From assembly GCF_000963925.1 (NCBI RefSeq), contig NZ_BAMV01000011.1, positions 124,001 to 188,000 of the forward strand: 64,000 nt of DNA. Direction: 5' to 3'. The stretch comes from Acetobacter cibinongensis (GTDB lineage Bacteria; Pseudomonadota; Alphaproteobacteria; Acetobacterales; Acetobacteraceae). The notes beneath the pieces are model-generated. The model was not told where the DNA came from. It saw only the letters and a list, made by a program, of their open reading frames with translations, and made no database searches. This document shows, in pieces, positions 26,998-37,369 of this stretch (position 1 is the stretch's first letter; the number at the start of each line of letters is the position of its first letter). A program made the position numbers and the translations under genes.

Positions 26998-27227
26998 GTC
27001 AGGCCTCCTTTTCTGGCGGGGTGGAGAGTGCCAGCAAAAACAGCCAAAATCCATGCGTCAGGATACTGGGTCAGTGCTTTATCGATACTATTTCGCATAT
27101 GCCCGATTGCTCATGCGGCCAACCCGTGCAAGTTTGTGGGGGTTCGGCTTGGGTACTCATGCCTTAAGGGCATGGCTGCACAAAAGACGGACCCCTCAAA
27201 CAGGGTGCAGCAGTAATATATTGATGA

Positions 27228-27572
<345 letters not shown>

Positions 27573-27696
27573 GGTGCTGCCATACATGGCCAGCCTGTTG
27601 GGCATGGCCGGGTAGCCGTGCCACAGGGCGCACATTTGATAATCCTAGCCGTGCCGGAAGCGTTCCGGTGCGCAACAGGTTGTAGGTGAAGAGAGA

Positions 27697-29142
27697 ATGG
27701 TTAAGAAAACGACGTCTGCGGGTGATGCCAAGGCCGCAGCTATTGCCAAGGTTTTTGAGCTCATTCAGGAACATTCGGTTGAGCTGGTTGACCTGCGCTT
27801 TACCGACCCGCGCGGCAAGTGGCATCACACGGCACAGTATATTACGACCATTGAAGAAGATACCTTCACCGAAGGCTTCATGTTCGATGGGTCCTCCATT
27901 GCTGGCTGGAAAGCCATTAATGAAAGCGACATGGTGCTGCTGCCCGACCCTGAAACAGCCGTCATGGACCCGTTCTCTGCTCGTCCGCAGCTGATCCTGT
28001 TCTGCGATATTATCGAGCCTTCAACCGGTCAGCCCTACAACCGTGACCCACGCTCTACCGCCAAGCTGGCTGAGCAGTATCTGAAGTCTTCCGGTCTGGG
28101 TGACACAGCCTTCTTTGGTCCGGAAGCTGAATTCTTCATCTTCGATAACGTCCGCTTTGGTACAGGCCCCAACTTTGGCACCTACCAGCTTGACAGCATT
28201 GAAGGCCCTGGTGCGTCCATGAAGGACTATCCGGAAGGCAACATGGGCCATCGCCCTGGTGTTAAAGGCGGCTACTTCCCTGTTGCCCCTGTTGATAGCG
28301 AATCTGACCTGCGTGCAGAAATGCTGGCAACCATGGGTGAAATGGGCCTGCCGATTGAAAAGCACCACCACGAAGTTGCACAGTCCCAGCACGAATTGGG
28401 TACCAAGTTCGACACACTGGTGCGTTCTGCTGACTTCATGCAGATCTACAAATACTGTATCCACAACGTGGCACAGTCTTACGGCAAGACAGCAACCTTC
28501 ATGCCAAAGCCAATTTATGGCGATAACGGCTCAGGCATGCATGTTCACCAGTCCATCTGGAAAGACGGCAAGCCTACATTTGCTGGGAACGGCTATGCTG
28601 ACCTGTCTGATTCCGCACTGTATTACATCGGCGGTATCATCAAGCATGCAAAGGCTCTGAATGCCTTTACCAACCCGTCCACCAACTCCTACAAACGCCT
28701 GATTCCGGGTTTTGAAGCACCTGTGCTGCTGGCTTACTCTGCCCGTAACCGCTCTGCTTCCTGCCGTATTCCATACGCAACCAACCCCAAGGCAAAGCGC
28801 GTTGAAGTTCGCTTCCCGGACCCAACAGCTAACCCTTATCTGGCATTCTCTGCCATGCTGATGGCTGGTCTGGACGGTATCAAGAACAAGATCCACCCTG
28901 GCGATGCCATGGACAAAGATCTGTACGACCTGCCTCCGGAAGAACTGAAGCAGATCCCGACCGTTGCAGGCTCCCTGCGTGAAGCTCTGGAAGCCCTCCA
29001 GGCTGACCACGAGTTCCTGCTGGCTGGTGGCGTGTTCACCAAAGACCAGATTGAAAGCTACATCAACATCAAGTGGGAAGATGTGTATCGCTTTGAACAC
29101 ACGCCACACCCGGTTGAGTTTGAAATGTACTACTCAGTCTAA
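27697..29142 (+). CDS. glnA: Glutamine synthetase, type I
   Basis: Makes glutamine from glutamate, ammonia and ATP as a dodecamer. 481 residues, about ten longer than the enterobacterial enzyme because of an Ala/Lys-rich N-terminus. Visible: [22 protein letters not shown], the metal-ligand region [11 protein letters not shown], the latch and Asp/Asn loops [38 protein letters not shown] (Glu flap region), and the adenylylation site [10 protein letters not shown] with Tyr410. Codon use is notably more regular than in neighbours, consistent with high expression. Between glnB and it sits a CCGGAA-gcg-TTCCGG hairpin (27654-27668). Followed by a strong terminator. Confidence 0.98.
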   Translation: MVKKTTSAGDAKAAAIAKVFELIQEHSVELVDLRFTDPRGKWHHTAQYITTIEEDTFTEGFMFDGSSIAGWKAINESDMVLLPDPETAVMDPFSARPQLILFCDIIEPSTGQPYNRDPRSTAKLAEQYLKSSGLGDTAFFGPEAEFFIFDNVRFGTGPNFGTYQLDSIEGPGASMKDYPEGNMGHRPGVKGGYFPVAPVDSESDLRAEMLATMGEMGLPIEKHHHEVAQSQHELGTKFDTLVRSADFMQIYKYCIHNVAQSYGKTATFMPKPIYGDNGSGMHVHQSIWKDGKPTFAGNGYADLSDSALYYIGGIIKHAKALNAFTNPSTNSYKRLIPGFEAPVLLAYSARNRSASCRIPYATNPKAKRVEVRFPDPTANPYLAFSAMLMAGLDGIKNKIHPGDAMDKDLYDLPPEELKQIPTVAGSLREALEALQADHEFLLAGGVFTKDQIESYINIKWEDVYRFEHTPHPVEFEMYYSV

Positions 29143-29171
29143 TCTTTCCGTCGGGAAGACCAGACAAAAGG

Positions 29172-29201
29172 CGCGGCTCTCTCTGAGGGCCGCGTTTTTT
29201 T
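29172..29201 (+). terminator. Rho-independent terminator of glnBA
   Basis: Stem CGCGGC / GCCGCG with a short inner pairing, followed immediately by seven T residues (29195-29201), 29 bases after the glnA stop. Confidence 0.9.
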
Positions 29202-29238
29202 ATGGTCTCTGTTCGGGAGAGGGGAGAGGCGGGGCTGC

Positions 29239-29781
29239 TTAGAAGGAGGGCGGTGTTGCCGCGGTGACAAGATGGCAGGGCTGTGACCCAATGTTGCGGA
29301 AACGGTGAGGGCGAGAGCTGTCAAAGTAAAACGCATCCCCCGGCCCCAGAACGGTGGTATGGTCGCCAACCGTCACTTCTATTTCACCGCTGACAACAAC
29401 GCCGCCCTCTTCTCCTTCATGCCGGAGGGGTTCCGGGCCTGTGTCTGTTTGGGGTTGGTACACTTCATTGAGGATCTGAAGGGCACGGCCGTGCAGGCTA
29501 TTCCCGATCTGGCGGTAAGAGATGCCGTTGGTGCCAATCTCGCTCAGATCTTGAGCACGATAGAAAAGTTTGCGCTCCTCACTTTGCTCAAACGCAAAGA
29601 AGTCAGACAAGCTCATGGGTAGTGCATCAACAATCTGGCGCAGCAGACCAACCGACGGGTTAATGGCGTTTGCCTCAATCAGAGAGATTGTGCCGTTTGC
29701 CACGCCACAGCGTCGGGCCAGCTCTCTTTGGGAAAAACCGCGTTGCGTGCGTAATGCATAGAGTGTGCTCCCTACATCCAT
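29239..29781 (-). CDS. XRE-family regulator with C-terminal cupin domain (PuuR-like)
   Basis: 180 residues. N-terminal helix-turn-helix: LYALRTQRGFSQRELARRCGVANGTISLIEANAINPSVGLLRQIVDALP. C-terminal cupin at about residues 105-178 with RHEGEEGGVVVSGEIEV and FDSSRPHRFRNIG. This fusion is that of PuuR and related repressors of amine, amino acid or polyamine use. It is divergent from an amino acid permease gene, its probable target. The 269 bases between the two genes hold both promoters and an AT-rich stretch near 29805-29860. Confidence 0.92.
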   Translation of the reverse strand: MDVGSTLYALRTQRGFSQRELARRCGVANGTISLIEANAINPSVGLLRQIVDALPMSLSDFFAFEQSEERKLFYRAQDLSEIGTNGISYRQIGNSLHGRALQILNEVYQPQTDTGPEPLRHEGEEGGVVVSGEIEVTVGDHTTVLGPGDAFYFDSSRPHRFRNIGSQPCHLVTAATPPSF

Positions 29782-30050
29782 GATGTGCTGGCCCCTTGGT
29801 ACGCTAACTTTATATTCTCTTATCGTAATGATATAACCAATAATGCTATTAAGCCAAATGTGAATTCTGGTCAGAGTGGAGAAGAAGGATGCAGGCGGCT
29901 TGCCGGGAGTGGGTTGATTTTGCGCCTTATAACCTCTTGAATGTTCAGCTTATCTCAATGATGCACCAAAACCCTGCCAGTTTGTCTTCACGGTGTGGTT
30001 TTGCCTGGCAGCGCTGAGCCGGAACGATATGCACGCAAAAGGCGCGGGTC

Positions 30051-31397
30051 ATGACGCACAACCAGTCCTCTCATAACACCAGCGCCATGGCTGTGCATGA
30101 CCAGCAGGAACCCAAAAAAGGGTTGAAGACGCGCCACGTCAGTATGATCTCGTTAGGAGGGGTCATAGGGGCGGGGTTATTTGTCGGGTCTTCAGGGGCA
30201 ATACTGACAGCTGGCCCCAGTGTAATCCTGTCTTACCTGATTGCCGGGGCCATGATGTTTCTGGTCAATATCTCCCTACGCGATATTGCCCGTGCTGCGC
30301 CGGGTCATGGGTCTTTTATCAGCCAGATTACCTATGCCCTGGGGGCACTGCCCGGCTTTGTGGCGGGATGGGTGTATTGGCTGATTTGGATTACGGTGCT
30401 GGGGGTGGAAGTTATTGCCTCCGCATCGCTCATGGCGCCGTATATCCCCTTGCCGTTTGCTGCGATTGAGTTTCTCATTCTTGCCTTCATGACCGGCATA
30501 AACCTGCTTTCCGTGCGTCATTATGGAGAGTTTGAATACTGGTTTGCCATGATCAAGGTTGTGGCGATTGTCGGCTTTATTGCTATTTCGGTTTATCTGT
30601 TGGGCACGCATACGGTGCCTGTGCAGGAGAACCTGTTTGGGCATGGCGGTTTTCTGCCGCAAGGTCTGTTAGCATTTATGGCCGCCATTCCAACGGCTCT
30701 GTTTTCCATGACCGGCAGCGAGGTTGCGACAATTGCCGCGCTGGAAACGGATGAACCAGACCGAAACATTGCCCGCGTGACCCGCACGGTGGCTGTCAGG
30801 TTGCTGGTATTTTACCTGACGTCCATCATACTCATTCTATGCCTCATGCCGTGGTCGGATCAGGAGCAGGGGGTTTCACCCTTTCTGGCCGTGCTGAACC
30901 GGTTTCAGGTTCCGTATGCGGCAACCGCTATGGGGCTGGTTATTCTTTCTGCCACGCTCTCCACCCTCAATTCCGGGGTTTATGCCACATCGCGCGTGGT
31001 ATTCGAGATGGCGCAGCGCGGTGACATGCCCCGCTTTTTCTGTAAGCTCAGCGGCAGGGCCGGTGTGCCACAAAGGGCCATTCTGGCCAGTGCTATGGCG
31101 GCTTTACTAGTGTCGGGGTGTGCGGCGTTTTCACCACACCTCATTTTTGCGTTTCTCGTGTCCATCGTTGGCACGTTTGTGATGTTCTATAATACGTTGA
31201 TCGTGTGCAGCCGTATCCGGTTATGCACCGCGCAAGCTTGGAAGGGCTGGCTAGCGCTGGGGCTACTGGCCACAGCACTTGCCGCCATGGTGAGTGTTGC
31301 TGAAACCCGGTATCAGCTCGGCATAGGGGTGGCAGCACTGTGCTGTATGGCATTTGGGGGTTGGGTGCGCCTCAGGGGAGGCCCTATGCCTCAGTAG
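30051..31397 (+). CDS. APC-family amino acid permease
   Basis: 448 residues and twelve membrane helices of the amino acid/polyamine/organocation superfamily. The N-terminal consensus GLKTRHVSMISLGGVIGAGLFVGSSGAI with AGPSVILSYLIAG matches the AAT branch (GabP, ProY, CycA, AnsP). The helix 6-8 region has TALFSMTGSEVATIAALETDEP with the usual Glu. The substrate may be gamma-aminobutyrate or another amino acid, suggested by the divergent PuuR-like regulator, but this is inference. No obvious terminator directly follows. Confidence 0.92.
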   Translation: MTHNQSSHNTSAMAVHDQQEPKKGLKTRHVSMISLGGVIGAGLFVGSSGAILTAGPSVILSYLIAGAMMFLVNISLRDIARAAPGHGSFISQITYALGALPGFVAGWVYWLIWITVLGVEVIASASLMAPYIPLPFAAIEFLILAFMTGINLLSVRHYGEFEYWFAMIKVVAIVGFIAISVYLLGTHTVPVQENLFGHGGFLPQGLLAFMAAIPTALFSMTGSEVATIAALETDEPDRNIARVTRTVAVRLLVFYLTSIILILCLMPWSDQEQGVSPFLAVLNRFQVPYAATAMGLVILSATLSTLNSGVYATSRVVFEMAQRGDMPRFFCKLSGRAGVPQRAILASAMAALLVSGCAAFSPHLIFAFLVSIVGTFVMFYNTLIVCSRIRLCTAQAWKGWLALGLLATALAAMVSVAETRYQLGIGVAALCCMAFGGWVRLRGGPMPQ

Positions 31398-31749
31398 CAG
31401 AACTGAGAGACTCGTGCCTGTGCCATGAAGCAATCATCTGGTTGTTTGTCAGGAAGTTTAGAAAATGCGGGAACTCTTGCAGGACTGCTCGCGTTAGAGC
31501 CGCACAAAGCCTGACTTTCTTGACAGCATAGAGATTCAGGCGCACCCTGCCTTACCAAACTGGTGCGCTCTTAAACAGGCCATCATGATTGGACGCTTCC
31601 TCCCCCGCGCTGCCCAGAAGGGGGGTGGAGGAGGAGAGCGTAAGTCCTACCACTTTTGGCTGGAGCTTGCCTCTTTTTCAGCACTGCACCACCTAGCGAA
31701 ACGTCTGGTGCAAGGCAGGGAGCTTTTCAGTTCAGAGGAGTGCTGACCT
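31398..31749 (+). promoter_or_regulatory. Upstream region of rpoH with structured leader
   Basis: 352 bases. A TTGACA box lies at about 31519. Two potential hairpins occur in the leader: CTCCCCC facing GGGGGG (about 31601-31626) and GCACCA / TGGTGC flanking the stretch just before the AGAGGAG ribosome binding site. A 53-codon frame (31585-31746) fills part of this leader; I do not claim it as a gene. Leader structure would fit translational heat control known for rpoH in other bacteria. Confidence 0.35.
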
Positions 31750-32637
31750 ATGGTGTCTTCTGTTATCAATGTTGGTCCTGAAAATAATCTGTCAAGGTAT
31801 CTTCAGGACATTCGCAAATACCCGCTCCTGACACCGGAGGAAGAACTGCGTCTTTCCCATTTGTGGAAAGACAAAGGCGATGTTCAGGCTGCCCATAAAC
31901 TCGTGACATCTCACCTGCGTCTGGTGGCAAAAATTGCCATGGGCTACCGTGGCTACGGCTTGCCGGTGAATGAGCTGATTAGCGAAGGCAATGTGGGGAT
32001 GATGCAGGCCGTCCGCCGCTTTGACCCCGATAAAGGCTTCCGTCTGGCAACTTATGCCATGTGGTGGATCCGCGCAGCTATTCAGGAATACATCCTGCAC
32101 AGTTGGTCTCTGGTTAAAATGGGTACGACCGCAGCCCAGAAAAAACTGTTCTTCAACCTGCGCCGTCTGAAGGGGCAGATGCAGGCTATTGAAGATGGTG
32201 ACTTGCAGCCGGAACAGGTGAACAAAATTGCCACAACGCTTGGCGTGCCTGAGCAGGATGTGGTGAACATGAACCGCCGTATGGCGGCACCAGACCACAG
32301 CCTGAATGCGCCCATGCGCACTGATGAAAGCAGTGAGTGGCAGGACCGCCTGGTTGATGACCAACATAACCAGGAAGAAGTTTACGCTGAGAACGAAGAG
32401 CTCTCCGGTCGTAAAGCTCTGTTGACCTCCGCGTTGGATACGCTGAACGAGCGTGAAAAACATATCTTCACGCAACGCCGTCTCATGGATGAGCCGTCCA
32501 CACTGGAAGATTTGGCACACGAATACGGTATCTCCCGTGAGCGTGTACGCCAGATTGAAGTGCGCGCTTTTGAGAAGGTACAGGCAGCCATGAAGAAAGA
32601 AGTGGATGCCCGGCGTAACGAAGTGCTTGGTAAATAA
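31750..32637 (+). CDS. rpoH: RNA polymerase sigma-32 (heat-shock sigma factor)
   Basis: Directs RNA polymerase to heat-shock promoters. 295 residues. Region 2 is visible in LVTSHLRLVAKIAMGYRGYGLPVNELISEGNVGMMQAVRRFDPDKGFRLATYAMWWIRAAIQEYI, the RpoH box in QKKLFFNLRRLK, and region 4 in TLNEREKHIFTQRRLMDEPSTLEDLAHEYGISRERVRQIE. AGAGGAG lies nine bases upstream of ATG 31750. Alphaproteobacteria often have more than one RpoH; only one is in this window. Followed by a good terminator. Confidence 0.97.
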   Translation: MVSSVINVGPENNLSRYLQDIRKYPLLTPEEELRLSHLWKDKGDVQAAHKLVTSHLRLVAKIAMGYRGYGLPVNELISEGNVGMMQAVRRFDPDKGFRLATYAMWWIRAAIQEYILHSWSLVKMGTTAAQKKLFFNLRRLKGQMQAIEDGDLQPEQVNKIATTLGVPEQDVVNMNRRMAAPDHSLNAPMRTDESSEWQDRLVDDQHNQEEVYAENEELSGRKALLTSALDTLNEREKHIFTQRRLMDEPSTLEDLAHEYGISRERVRQIEVRAFEKVQAAMKKEVDARRNEVLGK

Positions 32638-32685
32638 CGCAACCTGCTTGCGGCTGGAAATCAGGCCGCATTGCAAACTGTGCTG

Positions 32686-32714
32686 AAAAAGGGAGGGCTT
32701 TGCCTTCCTTTTTT
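32686..32714 (+). terminator. Terminator of rpoH
   Basis: AAAAAGGGAGG-gctttg-CCTTCCTTTTTT: stem with one G-T pair and a run of six T, ending 18 bases before the acetyltransferase ATG. Confidence 0.8.
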
Positions 32715-32732
32715 GTTTGATATGAGAGTGAT

Positions 32733-33329
32733 ATGTCCAAAATTCCTGCCACGCCGCCCATGCTGAGTGGTGCTACCGTGCGCCTTGAGCCCCTCCAGCA
32801 TACTCATTGTGCTGCGTTGGCTGAGGCCGTGCAGGATGGTCAGTTATGGACTGTCTGGTGCACCACAGTGCCACGCCCTGAGCAAATGCAGGCGGAAATC
32901 GACCGCCGGTTGGCATTGCAGGATGCAGGAAGCATGTTGCCCTATACGGTCATTAATACAGCGGACAACCGTGTCGTGGGTATGACAAGTTACATGAACA
33001 TAGACCGCAACGTGCCGCGGGTGGAAATAGGCTCCACATGGTACGCGGCCAGTGCTCAACGGACCGGGTTGAACACAGAGGCCAAGACTTTGTTGCTAAC
33101 CCATGCATTTGAAACCATGGGGTGTTCTGTCGTTGAATTAAGAACCCATTTTCTGAACCAGCGCAGCCGGAAAGCTATTGAGCGGCTGGGGGCGAAGTTG
33201 GATGGTGTTTTGCGCAGCCACATGCGTATGGCGGACGGGTCTTTACGCGACACATGCGTGTACAGCATTATTGCTACTGAATGGCCCGCCGTAAAAATGC
33301 ACTTGCAGCATGGTTTGCGCCGCGTCTGA
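32733..33329 (+). CDS. GNAT-family N-acetyltransferase, RimJ/RimL-like
   Basis: 198 residues. Acetyl-CoA-dependent acyltransferase fold of the RimJ/RimL subgroup: MLSGATVRLEPLQHTHCAALAEA at the N-terminus, YTVINTADNRVVGMTSYMNID, EIGSTWYAASAQRTGLNTEAKTLLLTHAFETMG, and the RSRKAIERLGAKLDGVLRSHM CoA-binding end. Members modify N-termini of ribosomal proteins or small amines; which one is not clear. It lies after the rpoH terminator and so probably has its own promoter. Confidence 0.9.
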   Translation: MSKIPATPPMLSGATVRLEPLQHTHCAALAEAVQDGQLWTVWCTTVPRPEQMQAEIDRRLALQDAGSMLPYTVINTADNRVVGMTSYMNIDRNVPRVEIGSTWYAASAQRTGLNTEAKTLLLTHAFETMGCSVVELRTHFLNQRSRKAIERLGAKLDGVLRSHMRMADGSLRDTCVYSIIATEWPAVKMHLQHGLRRV

Positions 33330-33360
33330 ACCCCATGCACAACAGACTATGGCTGAGTAT

Positions 33361-34497
33361 TTAGGCTTTTGCGTACGCTACGCGGCGGGCGCAAAGGGGA
33401 ACACAGCACAGCAGGCCTGCCAGCAGCCAGAACGCACCCTTTAAGGTGACAAGGCTTGCGGCAAAACCAATGCCAGCAGGGCCAAGCAACACACCGGTAT
33501 ATCCAATGGTGGTCAGGGCTGAAACCGCAAGCCCGGCAGGCATGACGGTTTGTTCCGCCGCCCTGCGAAAGAGAATGGGGGCAATATTGGCAATGCCTAG
33601 CCCAATGAAAACGAACCCGGATAAAGCCAATGGTTTAAAGGGTGAGAGCAGAAGGCAGGCTATGCCGAGAATAGCCAGAACCGCGCCCCCGCTGAGGACG
33701 GTGGCAGCCCCCAAGCGGGTGGTTACTCTGTCACCCAACAGCCTGCATACAGTCATGGCAATAGAAAACAGCATGTAGCCCATGCCGCCCTTGGCAACCG
33801 GTAATAGCCCCGCACTGGTAATCAGGAGCGCGCCCCAATCCAGCATGGCGCCCTCAGCCAGAAATGCGATGGCGGCCAGTAGGGAGAGCAGCAGCACAAT
33901 ACCACGCGGCATGGCAAAGAGCGGTTCATCCTCTCCCTGCCTTGTGCTGACAAAGCGGGGGAAAGCATAGATCAGGACGACGAGCATCAAGGCGGAGCAG
34001 ATAATCGTGCTGTGCAAGGGCGTTAGATGGCAGGACAACAGGAAGGTCATGAAAGCCGCGCCAGCAAAGCCCCCAATGCTGAAAAGAGCATGAAACCCAG
34101 CCATCAGAGGGCGCTTGGCCAAGCGTTCCACTTCGGTGCCCTGAATGTTCATTGCAACATCCAACACGCCCAGACTCGCCCCAAAAAATAGAAGGACGAC
34201 CGCTAAAAATAACGCTGTATGGGCTAGGGCAAGGCCAGGTAAGGTAACGGCCAAGCCAAGAGCACCTGTAATAATAAGGGGCTTGCTGCCAAATCTACTA
34301 TTCAGGGCTCCTGTGCCTAGCATGGCCAGAACAGACCCCGTGCCCAGACACAGCAGCAAAGAGCCAATAGCACCTGAGTCTGTGTGTAGGCGCTCCTGAG
34401 CGAAAGGGACCAAAGGCGCCCAGCAGGCCAGCCCAAAACCCCCTAATAAAAAGGCCAGGCGGGTCGCAAGGCAGGCTGCGCGGGGCGTAACGGGCAT
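33361..34497 (-). CDS. Major facilitator superfamily transporter (YbjJ-like)
   Basis: 378 residues and about twelve membrane helices. The N-terminal half contains GFGLACWAPLVPFAQERL and GASLGVLDVAMNIQGTEVERLAKRPLMAGFHALFSIGGFAG, a stretch shared with the YbjJ/FucP-like branch of the MFS. Substrate unknown. It begins 17 bases after the recJ stop and is therefore probably the last gene of the aminotransferase-hom-glpX-recJ run. Confidence 0.86.
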   Translation of the reverse strand: MPVTPRAACLATRLAFLLGGFGLACWAPLVPFAQERLHTDSGAIGSLLLCLGTGSVLAMLGTGALNSRFGSKPLIITGALGLAVTLPGLALAHTALFLAVVLLFFGASLGVLDVAMNIQGTEVERLAKRPLMAGFHALFSIGGFAGAAFMTFLLSCHLTPLHSTIICSALMLVVLIYAFPRFVSTRQGEDEPLFAMPRGIVLLLSLLAAIAFLAEGAMLDWGALLITSAGLLPVAKGGMGYMLFSIAMTVCRLLGDRVTTRLGAATVLSGGAVLAILGIACLLLSPFKPLALSGFVFIGLGIANIAPILFRRAAEQTVMPAGLAVSALTTIGYTGVLLGPAGIGFAASLVTLKGAFWLLAGLLCCVPLCARRVAYAKA

Positions 34498-34514
34498 GTT
34501 CCAGTGTTCCCTGT

Positions 34515-36338
34515 TTATGCCAGTGCAGCATCCTGAATGAAGAACGTAACGTCTGTTCGGCCATTCCAGCTCTCTGCGCGCAGGTAACCGGCTAAATGGA
34601 GGGGCGGGCGTGTTGTATCTTCTAAAGTGGGGGCCAGCGGGCTGTTTTCCACCCGGAAGACCAGCGCTTTCAGGCGGCCCCCGTCCGCACCTTTTAACAA
34701 CAGACGTAGCGTATTTCCGTCCCGGCCAATACGGTCTGCCTTCACCACCTGTACGTGGGATAGGGCTATGAGAGGTTCGGCATTGCCCGCGCCAAACGGC
34801 GCAAGCGTGGCAAGGTTCTGGGCCAGATCAACCGTAGCCCCGCCGACAGAGACAGCTGCATCAATATCAAGGTCTACTGCGTTGGGCAGTTCCGCAGCGC
34901 CAGCCAGCCTTTCATCCAGAAAGGCATGAAATTCTGCTACGTTGCTGACCGGGAGCGAAAACCCTGCCGCCATGGCGTGTCCACCCCCAGTTGTCAGCAG
35001 CCCGGCCTGTCGTGCTGCGATGATAACAGTGCCAAGGTCCAGCCCCGGCACGGAGCGGCCAGAGCCTTTGACAGACCCGTCTTCTTGCTCAGCTCCAACC
35101 AGCGCAGGCCGGTTGAACTGCTCCTTGATGCGCCCTGCGACAATACCCACCACGCCGGGGTGCCAGTTTTTGCCTGCCAGAAAAATAACGGCATGCCCTG
35201 CTTCACGCTGTTCCGTGGCCTGCTGCATGGCAAGGTCCAGAATTTCAGCTTCAACACCTTGGCGTTTGCGGTTAACGGCATCCAGCCGTTCCGCCATAAT
35301 CTTGGCTTCGTGCGGGTCTTCGCACCGTAAGAGGCGCAGGCCCAGGGCGGCTTCCGCAATACGGCCGCCTGCATTAATGCGGGGGCCAAGAGCGAAGCCA
35401 CAGGAAAACGCATCTGGGGCTTTGGTAACGCTGGCTATCTCAAGCAAGGCAGACAGACCAACCCGCTGCCGGCGTGCCATAACCTTGAGGCCCTGGGCCA
35501 CAAAAGCCCTGTTCAGGCCTTGCAGCGGCATGACATCACACACTGTAGCCAGAGCGACAAGATCAAGCTGGCGGAGCAGGTCTGGTGCGGGATTTGCGTC
35601 AAACCACCCCAGAGCTCTTAAGTCTCGTGCTGTGGCGACGGCGGCCAGAAATGCCAAAGCCGCGGCGCAAATATGATTGAGGCGGGAGGGGCAGTCTGGT
35701 CTATTGGGGTTTACCGTGGCCAGAATGGCGGGCAGGGCATCTTCTGACTTATGGTGGTCTAGAACAATCAGGTCGGCTTTGTCTGCCATCTGGTTCAGGA
35801 TATCTGCGGCGGCTGTTCCGCAGTCCACACAGATGATGAGTTTGGCCCCCTGTGCTGCAAGGTTTTCCAGCGCGGGCAGGTTAGGACCGTAGCCCTCTGT
35901 CATCCGGTCAGGAATATGAGTGTGGACTGTGCTGCCCAGCTCTTCAAAAAACGAGGCCAGAATGCCGGAGGCACACGCGCCATCAACGTCATAATCGCCA
36001 AAAATGCCAATGGTCTCGCCTTGCTGCACAGCGCGCGCCATGCGGGCTGCGGCTATATCCATATCCTGCAAGGTGGACGGGTTGGGCATAAGCGCCCGTA
36101 GTTTTGGGTCCAGAAAATCTGCGGCATTCTCTAACGAAAGCCCGCGCAATGCCAGTAGGCGGCCTACAATTTCCGGCAGGCCAGCCCGTTGGGCAATGGC
36201 AGCCCCCAACCTTTGACAGTCCGGATTATCCGCCCCGGTCCGCCATAACCAGCGGCGGCCAGACAGGCTGGTCTCTACCCCCAGAGCCACATGCGTTTGA
36301 GTGAGTGTGGCTGGTGCGGTGGGGGAGAGAACAGTCAT
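34515..36338 (-). CDS. recJ: Single-stranded-DNA exonuclease RecJ
   Basis: 5'-3' exonuclease of mismatch, recombination and base-excision repair. 607 residues. DHH phosphoesterase motifs: GIFGDYDVDGACASG (DYDVDG near residues 115-120), VDCGTAA, LDHHKSED (DHH near 194-196), and CGFALGPRINAGGR; the DHHA1 part has GRSVPGLDLGTVI and GGHAMAAGFSL; an OB-fold ends the protein. ATG 36338 was preferred over a TTG three codons upstream. It follows glpX by 32 bases; hom-glpX-recJ is a conserved alphaproteobacterial order. Confidence 0.96.
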   Translation of the reverse strand: MTVLSPTAPATLTQTHVALGVETSLSGRRWLWRTGADNPDCQRLGAAIAQRAGLPEIVGRLLALRGLSLENAADFLDPKLRALMPNPSTLQDMDIAAARMARAVQQGETIGIFGDYDVDGACASGILASFFEELGSTVHTHIPDRMTEGYGPNLPALENLAAQGAKLIICVDCGTAAADILNQMADKADLIVLDHHKSEDALPAILATVNPNRPDCPSRLNHICAAALAFLAAVATARDLRALGWFDANPAPDLLRQLDLVALATVCDVMPLQGLNRAFVAQGLKVMARRQRVGLSALLEIASVTKAPDAFSCGFALGPRINAGGRIAEAALGLRLLRCEDPHEAKIMAERLDAVNRKRQGVEAEILDLAMQQATEQREAGHAVIFLAGKNWHPGVVGIVAGRIKEQFNRPALVGAEQEDGSVKGSGRSVPGLDLGTVIIAARQAGLLTTGGGHAMAAGFSLPVSNVAEFHAFLDERLAGAAELPNAVDLDIDAAVSVGGATVDLAQNLATLAPFGAGNAEPLIALSHVQVVKADRIGRDGNTLRLLLKGADGGRLKALVFRVENSPLAPTLEDTTRPPLHLAGYLRAESWNGRTDVTFFIQDAALA

Positions 36339-36370
36339 GACGTCCAAAGGTGCTGGGTGCTAACCCCGCG

Positions 36371-37369
36371 TTATTGCGGGGTCCATGTTTTGGTGTTGAA
36401 GTTATGGTGCCCCTCAATAAACCGAACTGTGCCGGACTTGGAGCGCATAACCAGAGAATGTGTCACGGCATGTGTAGGGTGGCGATGAATACCCCGCAAG
36501 AGCGTGCCGGATGTAACGCCTGTGGCTGAGAACAGTACGGAACCCGCTGCCATATCATGCAGACCCAGTTTGCGGTCCGGATCTTTGCCGGGGTTCATTT
36601 TCTGGGCACGGGCGCGCTGTGTTTCATCTTCAAACAACAGGCGGCCCTGCATCTGGCCATTGACGCAACGCACGGCAGCGGCTGCCAGAACCCCTTCAGG
36701 CGCACCGCCAGAACCAGCATAAATATCTACTTGGCTGTCGCCCATACAGGCGGCAATGGCTGCGGCAACGTCGCCATCGCTCAGCAGGCGCACACGGGCT
36801 CCGGCTTCACGGGTTTTGGCAATCAGTTCTTCATGGCGGTCGCGCTCAAGGGTGCAGAGCACGATGTCTTCAATCGCCTTGCCTTTGGCGCGGGCCAGAT
36901 TGCGCAAATTGTTTTCAATGGAGGCATCAAGGTCCACCACGCCGTCCGGCAGGTTGGGGCCAACCACAATTTTGTCCATATAAACGTCTGGTGCGTGCAG
37001 GAAATTACCTTTTTCTGCCAGTGCAACCACCGTAATGGCGTTTGGCATGTCCTTTGCGCACAGGTTGGTGCCTTCAAGCGGGTCGACGGCAATGTCCATG
37101 GCCGGACCGCCAGCGCCCACTTTTTCGCCAATATAGAGCATTGGCGCTTCGTCCATTTCGCCTTCGCCAATGACCACGGTGCCGTCAATGGCGACCGTAT
37201 CGAACGCAATACGCATGGCTTCTACAGCGGCACCATCGGCATCGTTTTTCTTGCCACGGCCTGTCCAGTGAGAGGAGGCAAGAGCCGCCGCTTCCGTAAC
37301 ACGTACCAGTTCAAGTGCCAGGTTGCGGTCAGAAACTACAAACTGCTTTGGCTCACGATTGTCAGACAT
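36371..37369 (-). CDS. glpX: Fructose-1,6-bisphosphatase, class II
   Basis: Gluconeogenic (or sedoheptulose-bisphosphate) phosphatase, 332 residues. GlpX signatures: AALASSHWTGRGKKNDADGAAVEAMR, the metal site GTVVIGEGEMDEAPMLYIGE, DPLEGTNLCAKDMPNAITV, and GSGGAPEGVLAAAAVRC. Placed 54 bases after hom and 32 before recJ on one strand. In this operon it is the only central-carbon gene; acetic acid bacteria rely on the pentose phosphate pathway, so such a phosphatase would help recycle hexose phosphate (inference). Confidence 0.96.
   Translation of the reverse strand: MSDNREPKQFVVSDRNLALELVRVTEAAALASSHWTGRGKKNDADGAAVEAMRIAFDTVAIDGTVVIGEGEMDEAPMLYIGEKVGAGGPAMDIAVDPLEGTNLCAKDMPNAITVVALAEKGNFLHAPDVYMDKIVVGPNLPDGVVDLDASIENNLRNLARAKGKAIEDIVLCTLERDRHEELIAKTREAGARVRLLSDGDVAAAIAACMGDSQVDIYAGSGGAPEGVLAAAAVRCVNGQMQGRLLFEDETQRARAQKMNPGKDPDRKLGLHDMAAGSVLFSATGVTSGTLLRGIHRHPTHAVTHSLVMRSKSGTVRFIEGHHNFNTKTWTPQ

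Noticed and set aside
31585-31746. 53-codon ORF upstream of rpoH
   Set aside because: Gly-run and leader hairpin composition, weak ribosome binding site and no homology; recorded only within the leader entry.
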